From contig PKXF01000008.1 of the NCBI GenBank assembly GCA_003133385.1, positions 31,270 through 95,269 on the forward strand: a DNA stretch of 64,000 nt, written 5' to 3'. Source of the DNA: Candidatus Saccharimonadota bacterium (GTDB lineage: Bacteria; Patescibacteriota; Saccharimonadia; Saccharimonadales; UBA4665). The notes under the pieces were generated by a model that had not been told where the DNA came from, searched no databases, and saw only the letters and a list, made by a program, of their open reading frames with translations. Every line of letters begins with the position of its first letter. The stretch's first letter is position 1. The position numbers and the translations under genes are program-made. This document shows positions 54,311 to 61,975 of this stretch, in pieces.

Positions 54311-54558
54311 GAGCGATAAAGACCTATCATTTGATGCATCACCATAATGCCAGCACCCTTATGGTTAAACGACGTTTCACAGGATTGGCTTTATTAAAAC
54401 GTCTAGATGACAAAAAGCACTTCTGACAGAGAAGACTGAGTTGTTTTTCATGCTAAACCTGTTCATACAATTGCACATTTTTGTCTTCAATTATGAATAC
54501 TTATTAACTATAGCACAATACAACAACTATCATTAATGATTTAGCTGGGGTCATTGGC

Positions 54559-54587
54559 TTGCGTGGAGGTATTGTCGATAGTATAGT
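54559..54587 (+). promoter_or_regulatory. Promoter of the pilin array
   Basis: TTGCGT, 17-nt spacer, TATAGT. The predicted transcription start (about 54594) lies inside the left arm of the inverted repeat at 54590-54643. A second TATAAT is at 54662-54667. The remaining divergent spacer (54311-54558) is AT-rich and shows no gene. Confidence 0.55.
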
Positions 54588-54589
54588 TA

Positions 54590-54643
54590 TAGAAAACGCC
54601 TATGATATACAAAGTCAAACAAAAAATTACCAGGCGTTTTCTA
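54590..54643. repeat. 12-bp perfect inverted repeat at the pilin promoter
   Basis: TAGAAAACGCCT (54590-54601) and AGGCGTTTTCTA (54632-54643), separated by 30 nt. It covers the predicted start of transcription of the pilin array. It could be an operator for a dimeric regulator or form a 5' stem-loop in the message. It is not a terminator because no T-run follows. Confidence 0.7.
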
Positions 54644-54722
54644 CTGGGCAACTTGCTTTCTTATAATGGACATCCCATAATAGCAGCTGTATTTGGAAAC
54701 ATTTTTCAACACAAACACAACT

Positions 54723-55184
54723 ATGCTCCGGACTCTCAATAAAAACATACTGCTTACGGCTGTTACCCTGCTGACCATATTTGGTTTAGCTGCACTTGTA
54801 AGTCCTTATCAGGCTCAGGCACTAAGCAGATCAGAAAATAGCAGCACAAGACCGTTGGGTTTTGAAATTGTACATTTGCGCAACGTTGCTGCAGCCTGTA
54901 CGCCAAGCAGCTGTAAAGATACAGCCATTGACTGCTCTAGTAGTAACTGCAATCTCATCCAGGAATACGTTGTCCCGACCATAAATTTACTATCGGTAGC
55001 GTTTGGTCTAATTGCAGTGATCTCTCTTCTCTTAGGAGCTATTAATTACATTGCCTCCGAAGGCGATCCGCAAAAAGTCTCAAGGGCAAAGACGCGCATT
55101 AGAAACACCATTTTTTCTATTGTCGCCTTTATGTTTTTGTACGCCTTCCTCAACTTCTTAATACCGGGGGGTATATTTCAGTGA
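54723..55184 (+). CDS. Pilin-like protein 1 (VirB2/TrbC type), cluster B array
   Basis: About 153 residues from ATG 54723 (a TTG 30 nt upstream is an alternative start). Signal peptide ends near AQALS. An extracytoplasmic Ser/Cys segment holds four cysteines (ACTPSSC, IDCSSSNC), followed by helix 1 (about 88-108), the loop GAINYIASEGDPQKVSRAK and helix 2. The loop is the family hallmark. No ribosome site in the CA-rich leader. First of six tandem pilin genes; stop overlaps the next start (GTGA). Confidence 0.72.
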   Translation: MLRTLNKNILLTAVTLLTIFGLAALVSPYQAQALSRSENSSTRPLGFEIVHLRNVAAACTPSSCKDTAIDCSSSNCNLIQEYVVPTINLLSVAFGLIAVISLLLGAINYIASEGDPQKVSRAKTRIRNTIFSIVAFMFLYAFLNFLIPGGIFQ

Positions 55185-55708
55185 TACTAGTCAAGTTTGC
55201 CACAAGGATTAAAGCTAAACACCTGCTAACTATACTTGCGTTAACTGCTGTTTGTCTTTCAAGCTTTAATATCTTTGGTAGCCCCAAAGTTCACGCTCAA
55301 TCACCGACCCAAACTGTCGCAAGCTGCAAAAAAGACTTCTTTGGCCTAGAGCCCTGGTATCAGTATCTTGGTGTTGAGCTGAACACTAACGGCTCGTGTG
55401 AGTTCAAATGTTTTAACATATTCACTCCTGGTAATGGTGTTGGCCAACAAGCCAACAAATGCGGACAAAACTCTTCCAGCGACATCCCCCTGATTTTACT
55501 TGCAGTTGTGGATGACCTGCTCAGGATTGCTGGAATAACCGCCGTCGCTTTCGTAATTTATGGCGCATTTGAGTACGTAGGCAGCCAGGGGAATTCGGAG
55601 GTTACTGCTAAGGCACAATCCATGATAATCAATGCCCTGATCGGTTTAGCAGTTGCTACGATTGCGGTTGTCGTAGTCAACTTCATAGGGAATAATATAG
55701 GGACATAG
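55181..55708 (+). CDS. Pilin-like protein 2, cluster B array
   Basis: 175 residues, GTG start coupled to the previous stop. Signal peptide cleaved near KVHAQS, then a region with four cysteines (ASCKKDFF, GSCEFKC, NKCGQN), helix 1 (about 103-125), the diverged loop GAFEYVGSQGNSEVTAKAQS, helix 2. The largest extracytoplasmic part of the array, so possibly a tip or adhesin-like minor pilin; this is inference. Confidence 0.7.
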   Translation: MILVKFATRIKAKHLLTILALTAVCLSSFNIFGSPKVHAQSPTQTVASCKKDFFGLEPWYQYLGVELNTNGSCEFKCFNIFTPGNGVGQQANKCGQNSSSDIPLILLAVVDDLLRIAGITAVAFVIYGAFEYVGSQGNSEVTAKAQSMIINALIGLAVATIAVVVVNFIGNNIGT

Positions 55709-55719
55709 GCAAAAATAAA

Positions 55720-56013
55720 ATGAGCACAATTCTACACATTTTAGCGACCGCCCCAATAACCTCAAACCAAGTTCAAAGTTTACCGATGCCACATACTGCT
55801 GGGGTAATTCAACAAGCTCTCACCATAGTGTTTGGTGTCATTGGGGCCTTTGCGCTGCTAATGATAACAGTTTCGGGCTTACGTTACGTGCTTTCATCAG
55901 GAGACCCCCAGAAAACAGCCCGGGCCAAGGACGGCATAGTATATTCATTAGTAGGGATAGCGGTAGCAGTAGCAGCAGAATCTATAGTTCTGTTCGTGGC
56001 GAATAAATTATGA
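55720..56013 (+). CDS. Pilin-like protein 3, minimal form without signal peptide or cysteines
   Basis: 97 residues; helix 1 (about 33-52), loop SGLRYVLSSGDPQKTARAKD, helix 2 (about 75-96). The N-terminal 30 residues lack a clear cleavable signal and have no cysteine, so it differs from its neighbours. It may be an inner-membrane assembly subunit or platform. Overlaps the next start (ATGA). Confidence 0.68.
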   Translation: MSTILHILATAPITSNQVQSLPMPHTAGVIQQALTIVFGVIGAFALLMITVSGLRYVLSSGDPQKTARAKDGIVYSLVGIAVAVAAESIVLFVANKL

Positions 56014-56405
56014 TCAAGCGAATAATATTTACACTATTACTTATCAGCGGCTGTATTGTGGCTGCTCCCCTTTCGGCACAAGCCGGCTCAAATATAGTAG
56101 GCACAGTTTGTAACGGCAACAATAATACGGGCAGCTCGGCAGTCTGTACTGATACTAAGAATGTTAATCCCTCCACTAACCCTATAATTGACAGATTTCA
56201 GAAGATTACCCTCATCGTTGCATATGTCGCCGGGGCTGCAGCTGTACTAATGCTTTTAGCCGGCAGCCTAAAATATATAACTGCGGCCGGCGATAGTAAT
56301 AAGATTAGCAGTGCCAAAAACACTATAATTTACGCACTCGTCGGTATAATCGTTATCGTGTTGGCCGCCTCAATAATAGAATTTGTTGTAACTAAGATAA
56401 AATAG
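56010..56405 (+). CDS. Pilin-like protein 4, cluster B array
   Basis: 131 residues. Signal peptide ending near SAQAGS, a short Asn/Ser-rich segment with one cysteine pair (VCNGNNNTGSSAVC), helix 1 (about 68-88), loop GSLKYITAAGDSNKISSAKN, helix 2 ending EFVVTKIK. Coupled to gene 3; 21 nt before gene 5. Confidence 0.74.
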   Translation: MIKRIIFTLLLISGCIVAAPLSAQAGSNIVGTVCNGNNNTGSSAVCTDTKNVNPSTNPIIDRFQKITLIVAYVAGAAAVLMLLAGSLKYITAAGDSNKISSAKNTIIYALVGIIVIVLAASIIEFVVTKIK

Positions 56406-56426
56406 ACTATAGGAGCTCATCTATTT

Positions 56427-56876
56427 ATGAAATACATCAAACAAAAGTTAAAAATATTCCTACCGCTATTTTTCATATTAAGTATGCTTGGCGGCCAGGC
56501 AATTATTCCTGCGAGCGCTTTCGCATGTGGTAATCCGAGCGGTTCATCTACGGATCAGGTAATAAACGGAGCTAATCCTAATGGTACGGACTGTGGTGGC
56601 AGCGGCATTACTAAAATAGTTAGGGCCGCCGTCACCGTTTTAAGTATCATCATAGGAGCGGCAGCTGTTCTCATGATAGTAGTTAGTGGTCTTCGGTATA
56701 TAACTTCCAGTGGCGATTCCGCCAAAGTCAGCGCCGCCAAGACCACCCTAATATACGCTCTTGTTGGCGTAGCTATAGCGGCACTCGCTCAGCTTCTAGT
56801 CCATTTTGCCCTAAATCAATCCAGAAGCGCGATTAGTTCAACAACCATAACGCCTACAGTTGAAAAATACTACTGA
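56427..56876 (+). CDS. Pilin-like protein 5, cluster B array
   Basis: 149 residues. Signal peptide ending near PASAFA, cysteine pair (FACGNPSG and GTDCGGSG) in a Gly/Asn-rich segment, helix 1, loop SGLRYITSSGDSAKVSAAKT, helix 2 LLVHFALNQ. It is closest in sequence to gene 6 (both end in QxxVHFxLNQ), so the two are probably a recent duplication. Confidence 0.76.
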   Translation: MKYIKQKLKIFLPLFFILSMLGGQAIIPASAFACGNPSGSSTDQVINGANPNGTDCGGSGITKIVRAAVTVLSIIIGAAAVLMIVVSGLRYITSSGDSAKVSAAKTTLIYALVGVAIAALAQLLVHFALNQSRSAISSTTITPTVEKYY

Positions 56877-56935
56877 AGATTTACGAATTAACTGCATAGC
56901 GACAGCCTTAGTAGGTTATGGACAAATGCAAAAGC

Positions 56936-56964
56936 TTGATTCCCGCTTACGCTTGTAGTATAAG
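56936..56964 (+). promoter_or_regulatory. Separate promoter for the last pilin gene
   Basis: TTGATT, exactly 17 nt, TATAAG, with a leader of about 40 nt and a GAAAGG site before ATG 57010. It makes pilin 6 an independent transcript followed by its own terminator, consistent with it being the major, more abundant subunit. Confidence 0.6.
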
Positions 56965-57009
56965 TTAAGGAAGTGCAAGTCTAAAAAATAGAATAGAAAG
57001 GTAACCTTT

Positions 57010-57459
57010 ATGATCAATAAATTTAGAAGTTATGCGCTCAGTATACTTACAGTGTTAACTTTCCTGACTCCAACGCTAGTGCCTGCCATTGCTCACGCAG
57101 CCGCTGCACCAACTACTCCTACATGTTCAACTACTGGTAGTGCCGTTAATTCCGGTGCAAATTTGGGAACCACAACCGGTGCCGTAACATGTGGTAGCAG
57201 TGCTGGGGTTTCTAATAGTGCTATTTCTACTGATGCAAGAAAGTTAGTCAACCTTTTTTCAATAGTTGTCGGTGCTGTATCAGTTATCATGATAATCTAC
57301 GGTGGATTTCGTTATATCACCTCGGGTGGTGATAGCGGCAGGGTTGGTAATGCCAAAAACACTCTCATCTATGCCATTGTCGGCCTGGTAATCGTAGCCC
57401 TTGCCCAAGTAATAGTACACTTTGTACTCAATCAAACTTCCACTGTCGTTTCGACTTAA
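57010..57459 (+). CDS. Pilin-like protein 6, probable major subunit, cluster B
   Basis: 149 residues. Signal peptide ending near AHAAAA, a Thr/Gly/Ser/Asn-rich segment with a cysteine pair (PTCSTTG and VTCGSS), helix 1 (about 84-102), loop GGFRYITSGGDSGRVGNAKN and helix 2 VIVHFVLNQ. The loop is the closest in the array to that of the cluster A pilin (GGFRYITSSGN). It has its own promoter and terminator. Confidence 0.77.
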   Translation: MINKFRSYALSILTVLTFLTPTLVPAIAHAAAAPTTPTCSTTGSAVNSGANLGTTTGAVTCGSSAGVSNSAISTDARKLVNLFSIVVGAVSVIMIIYGGFRYITSGGDSGRVGNAKNTLIYAIVGLVIVALAQVIVHFVLNQTSTVVST

Positions 57460-57496
57460 GCTCTAATACTGCTTCCGTTGTAATACTGACCCAACA

Positions 57497-57526
57497 GAAA
57501 ACCCCCTAGTTTAAAAGGGGGTTTTC
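57497..57526. terminator. Bidirectional rho-independent terminator
   Basis: GAAAACCCCC (57497-57506) pairs with GGGGGTTTTC (57517-57526) around a 10-nt loop; the stem is flanked by A and T runs so it can stop both the pilin transcript and the convergent hsp20 transcript. It is the only strong intrinsic terminator noticed in the window. Confidence 0.9.
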
Positions 57527-57555
57527 TTCAGTTCAGCCTTAAAGGCCAGCGAGGA

Positions 57556-58035
57556 CTATAAGACTTGGATTTTCTTGACCGTGTCCTGTTGGACTTTGCC
57601 GAAGCTTATGGTCAGAACTCCATCTTTGAGGACAGCCTCAATCTCTTCTTCTTTTACTGGTACCGGCAGTGCAATGGTGCGAGAGAACTCGCCCCAGTAA
57701 CATTCTTGCAAGAAGTAATTCTCAACACCCTCTTCGTTTCCAGAAGTCAATGTTCCACGAATGGTTAGCTGGTTGTCAGAAATACTCACATCAAGATCGT
57801 TCTTACTAACACCCGCTGTCCTTGCTTTAACAACAAGTTTCTCACGAGTTTCGTAGACATCTACCGCCAATTGTCCTGGCACGGTCTCCTCTTCATCCCA
57901 TTCATCGTCAGCCGCCGGGGCGCTTGCATCTTGCGAAGGCTCTTCGACGGGCAGACTGGCGTCATCACCCAAAAAAGCTGCAGTTAATTCATCTTCCTCG
58001 AGCAAAAGATCGTCGTCGCGATTACGTCGCGCCAT
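57556..58035 (-). CDS. Small heat-shock protein, Hsp20 family
   Basis: 159 residues. An acidic, disordered N terminus (1-50, rich in Asp, Glu, Ala) precedes an alpha-crystallin domain with VDVYETREKLVVKARTAGV near 63, the DLDVSISDNQLTIRG segment and the C-terminal GVLTISFGK; the IXI-like tail KKIQVL is present. ATG at 58035 is chosen since GGAGGG lies 8 nt upstream; a GTG at 58050 overlaps that site. Holdase chaperone, usually stress-induced. Confidence 0.9.
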   Translation of the reverse strand: MARRNRDDDLLLEEDELTAAFLGDDASLPVEEPSQDASAPAADDEWDEEETVPGQLAVDVYETREKLVVKARTAGVSKNDLDVSISDNQLTIRGTLTSGNEEGVENYFLQECYWGEFSRTIALPVPVKEEEIEAVLKDGVLTISFGKVQQDTVKKIQVL

Positions 58036-58127
58036 AGTTGTACCCTCCACAAGTTAATTAGTGTCAAAGCAATCTAACATCCCCGTTGTTGTAAGGATGA
58101 AAGTTCTTGCATTTTTGTGTTAGTAGC

Positions 58128-58156
58128 AGTATAGCTTAGGTAACAAACCATGTGCA
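58128..58156 (-). promoter_or_regulatory. Candidate hsp20 promoter
   Basis: On the minus strand TGCACA, 17 nt, TATACT, giving a leader of about 86 nt. No CIRCE-type inverted repeat (TTAGCACTC) is visible nearby. The 58157-58307 stretch shows nothing else recognisable. Confidence 0.4.
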
Positions 58157-58307
58157 ATGAATGAGATACATATTTACAACACATTAAACACAACACCATC
58201 TTATTAGGGGAGTAATTACCAAAACTATTAAATTTAGTTGAACAATTTGTTGAGCATCTCTAACTTTAGTGGACTGCACAACACTACCATTTTATTTTTA
58301 CAAGACT

Positions 58308-58313
58308 TATAGT
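58308..58313 (+). promoter_or_regulatory. -10 box of the 411-aa membrane protein gene, leaderless
   Basis: TATAGT ends 6 nt before GTG 58320, with no ribosome site. This favours GTG 58320 over the longer reading frame that begins upstream of the box. Confidence 0.55.
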
Positions 58314-58319
58314 ATTAGG

Positions 58320-59555
58320 GTGAGAAAAATACAAAATCGTCTACTGATAACCCCTTACCGCGAAATTCTTATTTTCACTGTTCCTGTAGCCATACTGATA
58401 TTCCTCCTGGCCATGAGTTTTGTGCTTGAAGGCAGCCAGCAGTTCCCTCTTTTGGCGCAGTCCTTTTTGCACGGGCATCTTAACTTCCTCTCTCCTATTG
58501 TCGGTCTTGGACAAGATCCTATTTTTTGGCATGGGAAAGTTTATTGGGGCGATGGGCCTTTTCCGGCAATGTTACTCATGCCGTTCGTAGCTCTTTGGAA
58601 CATTTCCCACTATTTTTTCTTTCAAGGCTACCTCACCTGGTTTTTGATAGTCGGCATAATATTTTTTATATTCAAATTGGCCAGGACTCTTTCCTACTCA
58701 AAAGAAGATAGTTTCATCCTAACTCTCGGCTTTGCCCTGGGGAGCGTTTTCATAGGCGTAGCTTCTGTATCCAGTAGTTGGTTTTTTGCCCAGGTGGTAA
58801 CAACCTTCTTACTGTTTTGGGGCTTGTACGAGTTTTACACGCGTAAACATAAACGTTGGTGGTTACTCGGGTTGATCAGCGCCCTAATCCTCATGACCCG
58901 GTCGACAGCCGCACCAGTATTTATATTTTTTGCTTTAGAAATCTGGTGCCTTACCATAGCAACTAACAAAAAATTAAAAAAATTTGCGCAACTATCTCTT
59001 CCGGTCGTTGCAGCGCTTGCACTACTGGGCCTATACAATTTTCTACGCTTCCAAAACCCCTTAAACGGCGGATATGCACACCAGCTGCTCTATCCAAGTG
59101 CCATAGAATCCCGGTCTTTCGGGATGTTTAGCTTGATGCACATACCGGCTAACCTTTACAGTGCCCTTTTAAGGGCGCCCGACCCCGTTTTGCGAGATAA
59201 CACCTCATGGTTATTAAAATTTCCCTATATCGAGAACAATATTTACGGCATGAGCATTTTTGTAACGTCACCTTATTTGCTATGGCTGTTTACAAACAAA
59301 TGGTCGTCATTTGACGCTAGAGCACGGCGCCTGTTAATCGCTGCATCGCTCAGCGCGTTGCTGGTGTTAACGTACTTTGGAATCGGCCTAATGCAGTTTG
59401 GCTACCGTTATTCCTTGGATTTCTTGCCTGAGTTGTTTCTGCTGTTCATGATTATGTACCGCAAAAAACACAGTCAGCTGTCCGGAGGTATGAAAATGTT
59501 ATTGCTTGGTTCCGGGGTATTTAATTTCTACCTGTTGATACATTTTATTTTATAA
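58320..59555 (+). CDS. Polytopic membrane protein, GT-C/glycosyltransferase-39-like, unknown
   Basis: 411 residues with about ten transmembrane helices. The first extracytoplasmic loop (about 40-100) has QFPLLAQSFLHGHLNFL and FWHGKVYWGDGPFPAMLLMP, resembling the acidic loop 1 of Pmt/ArnT-type GT-C enzymes. A basic cytoplasmic loop YTRKHKRWW and a C-terminal GYRYSLDFLPELFLL (the YSLDFLP motif is common in DUF-type glycan membrane proteins) follow. Likely glycosyl transfer from a polyprenyl-linked donor; substrate unknown. GTG start. Confidence 0.6.
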   Translation: MRKIQNRLLITPYREILIFTVPVAILIFLLAMSFVLEGSQQFPLLAQSFLHGHLNFLSPIVGLGQDPIFWHGKVYWGDGPFPAMLLMPFVALWNISHYFFFQGYLTWFLIVGIIFFIFKLARTLSYSKEDSFILTLGFALGSVFIGVASVSSSWFFAQVVTTFLLFWGLYEFYTRKHKRWWLLGLISALILMTRSTAAPVFIFFALEIWCLTIATNKKLKKFAQLSLPVVAALALLGLYNFLRFQNPLNGGYAHQLLYPSAIESRSFGMFSLMHIPANLYSALLRAPDPVLRDNTSWLLKFPYIENNIYGMSIFVTSPYLLWLFTNKWSSFDARARRLLIAASLSALLVLTYFGIGLMQFGYRYSLDFLPELFLLFMIMYRKKHSQLSGGMKMLLLGSGVFNFYLLIHFIL

Positions 59556-59567
59556 AGTCTTAATGTT

Positions 59568-59657
<90 letters not shown>

Positions 59658-59704
59658 AGAACACGCAACCTACTTAGTAAACCGGTCATTTTGAACGTTA
59701 TGCT

Positions 59705-59797
59705 TGGCGGAGAGAGAGGGATTCGAACCCTCGCGGGGGATTGCTCCCCCCTATCGATTTAGCAAACCGACCCCTTCAGCCTCTTGGGTACCTCTCC
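59705..59797 (-). tRNA. tRNA-Ser (anticodon GCT), CCA encoded
   Basis: Acceptor stem GGAGAGG/TCTCTCC (one G-T pair), discriminator G, encoded CCA. Anticodon loop TTGCTAA gives GCT for AGC/AGU codons. Long variable arm with a GGGGG…CCCCC stem, T-loop TTCGAAC. 93 nt including CCA. It lies 47 nt from the tRNA-Ser(TGA) gene. Confidence 0.93.
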
Positions 59798-59894
59798 ATA
59801 ACAGAGGTGATTATAACCCAGGCTGCACTATAATCAAAGCTAACTTAGTAATATTTTGCTTGCGCTGGAGCTTTATAGTGCCACAAGTGTGCGT

Positions 59895-59900
59895 TACAAT
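59895..59900 (+). promoter_or_regulatory. -10 box of the two-helix membrane protein gene, leaderless
   Basis: TACAAT ends 7 nt before ATG 59908; TTTATA (59872-59877) lies 17 nt upstream as a -35. No ribosome site precedes the ATG. Confidence 0.5.
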
Positions 59901-59907
59901 GGCACGT

Positions 59908-60603
59908 ATGGCCGAACCACAAAAAGATAGTCAAGAGACCGCACTTCCGGCCTCCAATCCCGGCGAGGTAATAACACCTGCCAATACTACGGCGAATACC
60001 ACTCCTCCCGTTGCAATAAACCCACCACCTACAGTGGCACCGCCACAGGCTCCACAAGCTGAGCCGGCAAAGGTGCCTGCCAATCCGGAGCCTGAGCCTG
60101 AAGACTCACTATTTAAGCCAGATAGTTCACCAGTGGCCGAAGACACCGAGGTTATTACATGGACCTCTTCAGAATTTCATACACATGAAAAAACAATTGC
60201 CTGGTATTTGGCTCTAGCCATTGCAACAATTGCGGTAGCTGCCGCCTTCTATCTCATTATGGGTGGCATAATGTCACCTCTTGTTATAGTAATCTGCGGT
60301 ATCATACTGGGATATTACGGTTCGCACAGACCGAACCAACTTGAATATGCCATGAACAATAAGGGCATACGCATCGGCACCAAACAATATCTATACGACG
60401 ACTTTCAGCTTTTTGTTGTGACGACTAACTCGTCCGCTCATGAAGTTACGCTTATACCTGTTAAGCGCTTCATGCCTCCGCTGAGTGTTCGGTATGTTCC
60501 GGATCTTGAGGAAAAAGTTCTGAATATGCTCTCTGATCACTTGCCACTTGAAGAGCGCCGAGCAGACTTAGTCGATAGTCTCATGCAACGCATACGTTTT
60601 TAG
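59908..60603 (+). CDS. Membrane protein with Pro-rich N terminus and PH-like C-terminal domain, unknown
   Basis: 231 residues. Residues 1-85 are disordered and Pro/Ala/Glu-rich (PPPTVAPPQAPQAEPAK); two transmembrane helices at about 96-115 and 121-140; residues 145-231 are a compact soluble domain (EYAMNNKGIRIGTKQYLYDDFQ … PLSVRYVPDLEEKVLNML), similar in outline to bacterial PH domains. A longer frame extending upstream reads through the tRNA-Ser(GCT) gene and is rejected. Confidence 0.62.
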   Translation: MAEPQKDSQETALPASNPGEVITPANTTANTTPPVAINPPPTVAPPQAPQAEPAKVPANPEPEPEDSLFKPDSSPVAEDTEVITWTSSEFHTHEKTIAWYLALAIATIAVAAAFYLIMGGIMSPLVIVICGIILGYYGSHRPNQLEYAMNNKGIRIGTKQYLYDDFQLFVVTTNSSAHEVTLIPVKRFMPPLSVRYVPDLEEKVLNMLSDHLPLEERRADLVDSLMQRIRF

Positions 60604-60636
60604 CGTCGCGCTTAGCTTATAAGGCCAGAACTCAAC

Positions 60637-60765
60637 TTATCGCTGCTGCGATCGCTCTTTGCGGCTTAACTTACGTTCCATACGGTGCAAAAAATCCTGC
60701 TTAGCGTGCTTAGCGTCCCACTTGTCAAAACTCTCCATCAAGGCTTCGGCTTCTTCATTCGACAT
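60637..60765 (-). CDS. Small basic/acidic protein, 42 residues
   Basis: Translated as MSNEEAEALMESFDKWDAKH followed by a basic, probably helical tail ending KERSQQR. An AAAGGAG site stands upstream of the ATG. The product is amphipathic, predicted helical, with no hydrophobic segment. Function unknown; it lies convergent to the two-helix membrane protein. Confidence 0.6.
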   Translation of the reverse strand: MSNEEAEALMESFDKWDAKHAKQDFLHRMERKLSRKERSQQR

Positions 60766-60847
60766 ACTAATTACTCCTTTTATGTTTGTAGAGACCATTA
60801 TTAAGCTTATGACTGCAACAAAGCTGTAAACTTTTTCACTTGTTCGC

Positions 60848-60853
60848 TAGAAT
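60848..60853 (+). promoter_or_regulatory. -10 box of the YihY-like gene, leaderless
   Basis: TAGAAT ends 8 nt before GTG 60862. The -35 region is weak (TGTAAA at 60825-60830). No ribosome site. Confidence 0.45.
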
Positions 60854-60861
60854 TAGGTTTA

Positions 60862-61767
60862 GTGAACCACCTAGAACGCCTGTCAAGGCGACTTAATCGC
60901 TATCAGCAACGAAACCATTCGCTGGCTTTTTGTTACGCCGTAATTAAAAAGTATGGTGATGACGCTGCCGGCTACCAGGCGGCGTTATTGACCTACTATG
61001 CTTTTTTGGCGCTCTTCCCCTTGCTATTAGTACTGACGACCCTTACCAATACGCTGCTCGCCCGGCACCCGCAGCTAGACGCCAGGGTTATAAAAAGTGT
61101 GACAGATTACTTTCCCTTGCTAGGAAACCAGCTGGCAGCCCACATCCACACCCTTAAGCGCAGCGGCGCTGCCTTATTTATCGGTATACTGTTTACTTTT
61201 TACGGTGCACGAGGCGTGGCAGGTGCTTTCAGCCATGGGGTCCAGCATATCTGGCAAATTCCCAAACAGGATCAGGCTGGCTTTCCTAAGTCCGTTTTCA
61301 AGAGCCTCGCCCTTCTTGTAGTCGGCGGTCTGGGATTTCTGCTGGCATCCATTAGCGCGGGTTTGGCTAGTGCTGCCGGCCATGGTTTATTATTCCGCAG
61401 CCTGTCGGTCGTTATAAACCTAATCATACTTTTCTGGGTTTTTACATTTATGATAAATTTTAGCCTGCCCCGGCGCGTATCGCTTGCCGAAACACGAATC
61501 GGTGCCGCCTTCGCAGCCATAGGCCTTGTTACCTTGCAATTGCTCGGCGGCTACCTTTTAGCCCACGAGCTAAAGAATCTTGACGCACTGTATAGCTATT
61601 TTGCTATCTCCCTGGGACTCCTATTCTGGATTTACTTGCAGTCCCAGATGTTGTTTTATGCCATGGAGATATCCGTTGTTAGCTCGCAAAAATTATGGCC
61701 CCGAAGTCTTGAAGCCAACCACCCAACACCCGTAGATGAGCAACTAAAAAATAAGAATAAACTTTAA
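60862..61767 (+). CDS. YihY/UPF0761-family membrane protein
   Basis: 301 residues, about six transmembrane helices. N-terminal cytoplasmic stretch with GYQAALLTYYAFLALFPLLL near residue 37, the LFIGILFTFYGARGVAGAF segment, and the AMEISVV-type end seen in YihY/BrkB proteins (once misnamed ribonuclease BN). Function in the family is poorly understood; some act in surface glycan or envelope processes. GTG start. Confidence 0.85.
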   Translation: MNHLERLSRRLNRYQQRNHSLAFCYAVIKKYGDDAAGYQAALLTYYAFLALFPLLLVLTTLTNTLLARHPQLDARVIKSVTDYFPLLGNQLAAHIHTLKRSGAALFIGILFTFYGARGVAGAFSHGVQHIWQIPKQDQAGFPKSVFKSLALLVVGGLGFLLASISAGLASAAGHGLLFRSLSVVINLIILFWVFTFMINFSLPRRVSLAETRIGAAFAAIGLVTLQLLGGYLLAHELKNLDALYSYFAISLGLLFWIYLQSQMLFYAMEISVVSSQKLWPRSLEANHPTPVDEQLKNKNKL

Positions 61768-61975
61768 CTAAGGTAAGCTCGCCACCAGACCCTAGGCCGA
61801 CCCGAGGCTCTACTACGAGTTGTTTGCTGATTCAATGACATGTTTAAACCCCCAGACAATAAAAACCACCACCCTTAGCGTAAAGCCACCCTAGTATTAA
61901 CGCTGTGAGTTTTCTCACAACGCCCTCAAACTAGCATTATCTTCGCTGTATGTAATAGTAAATAAAATATAAGAG
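61768..61975. other. Gene-free spacer with small hairpin
   Basis: About 208 nt between convergent genes. The only structure seen is TGTGAG-tttt-CTCACA (61904-61919), a 6-bp hairpin with no T-run after it, so not a convincing terminator. Confidence 0.3.

Noticed and set aside
28663-57459. Integrative conjugative element
   Set aside because: No relaxase, coupling protein, integrase, tRNA-adjacent direct repeats or transposase seen around the T4SS clusters.
59704-59907. Upstream extension of the two-helix membrane protein frame
   Set aside because: It reads through the tRNA-Ser(GCT) gene on the other strand; ATG 59908 behind a -10 box is the likely start.
61904-61919. Hairpin as a terminator of the YihY-like gene
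   Set aside because: Only a 6-bp stem with no following T-run on either strand.
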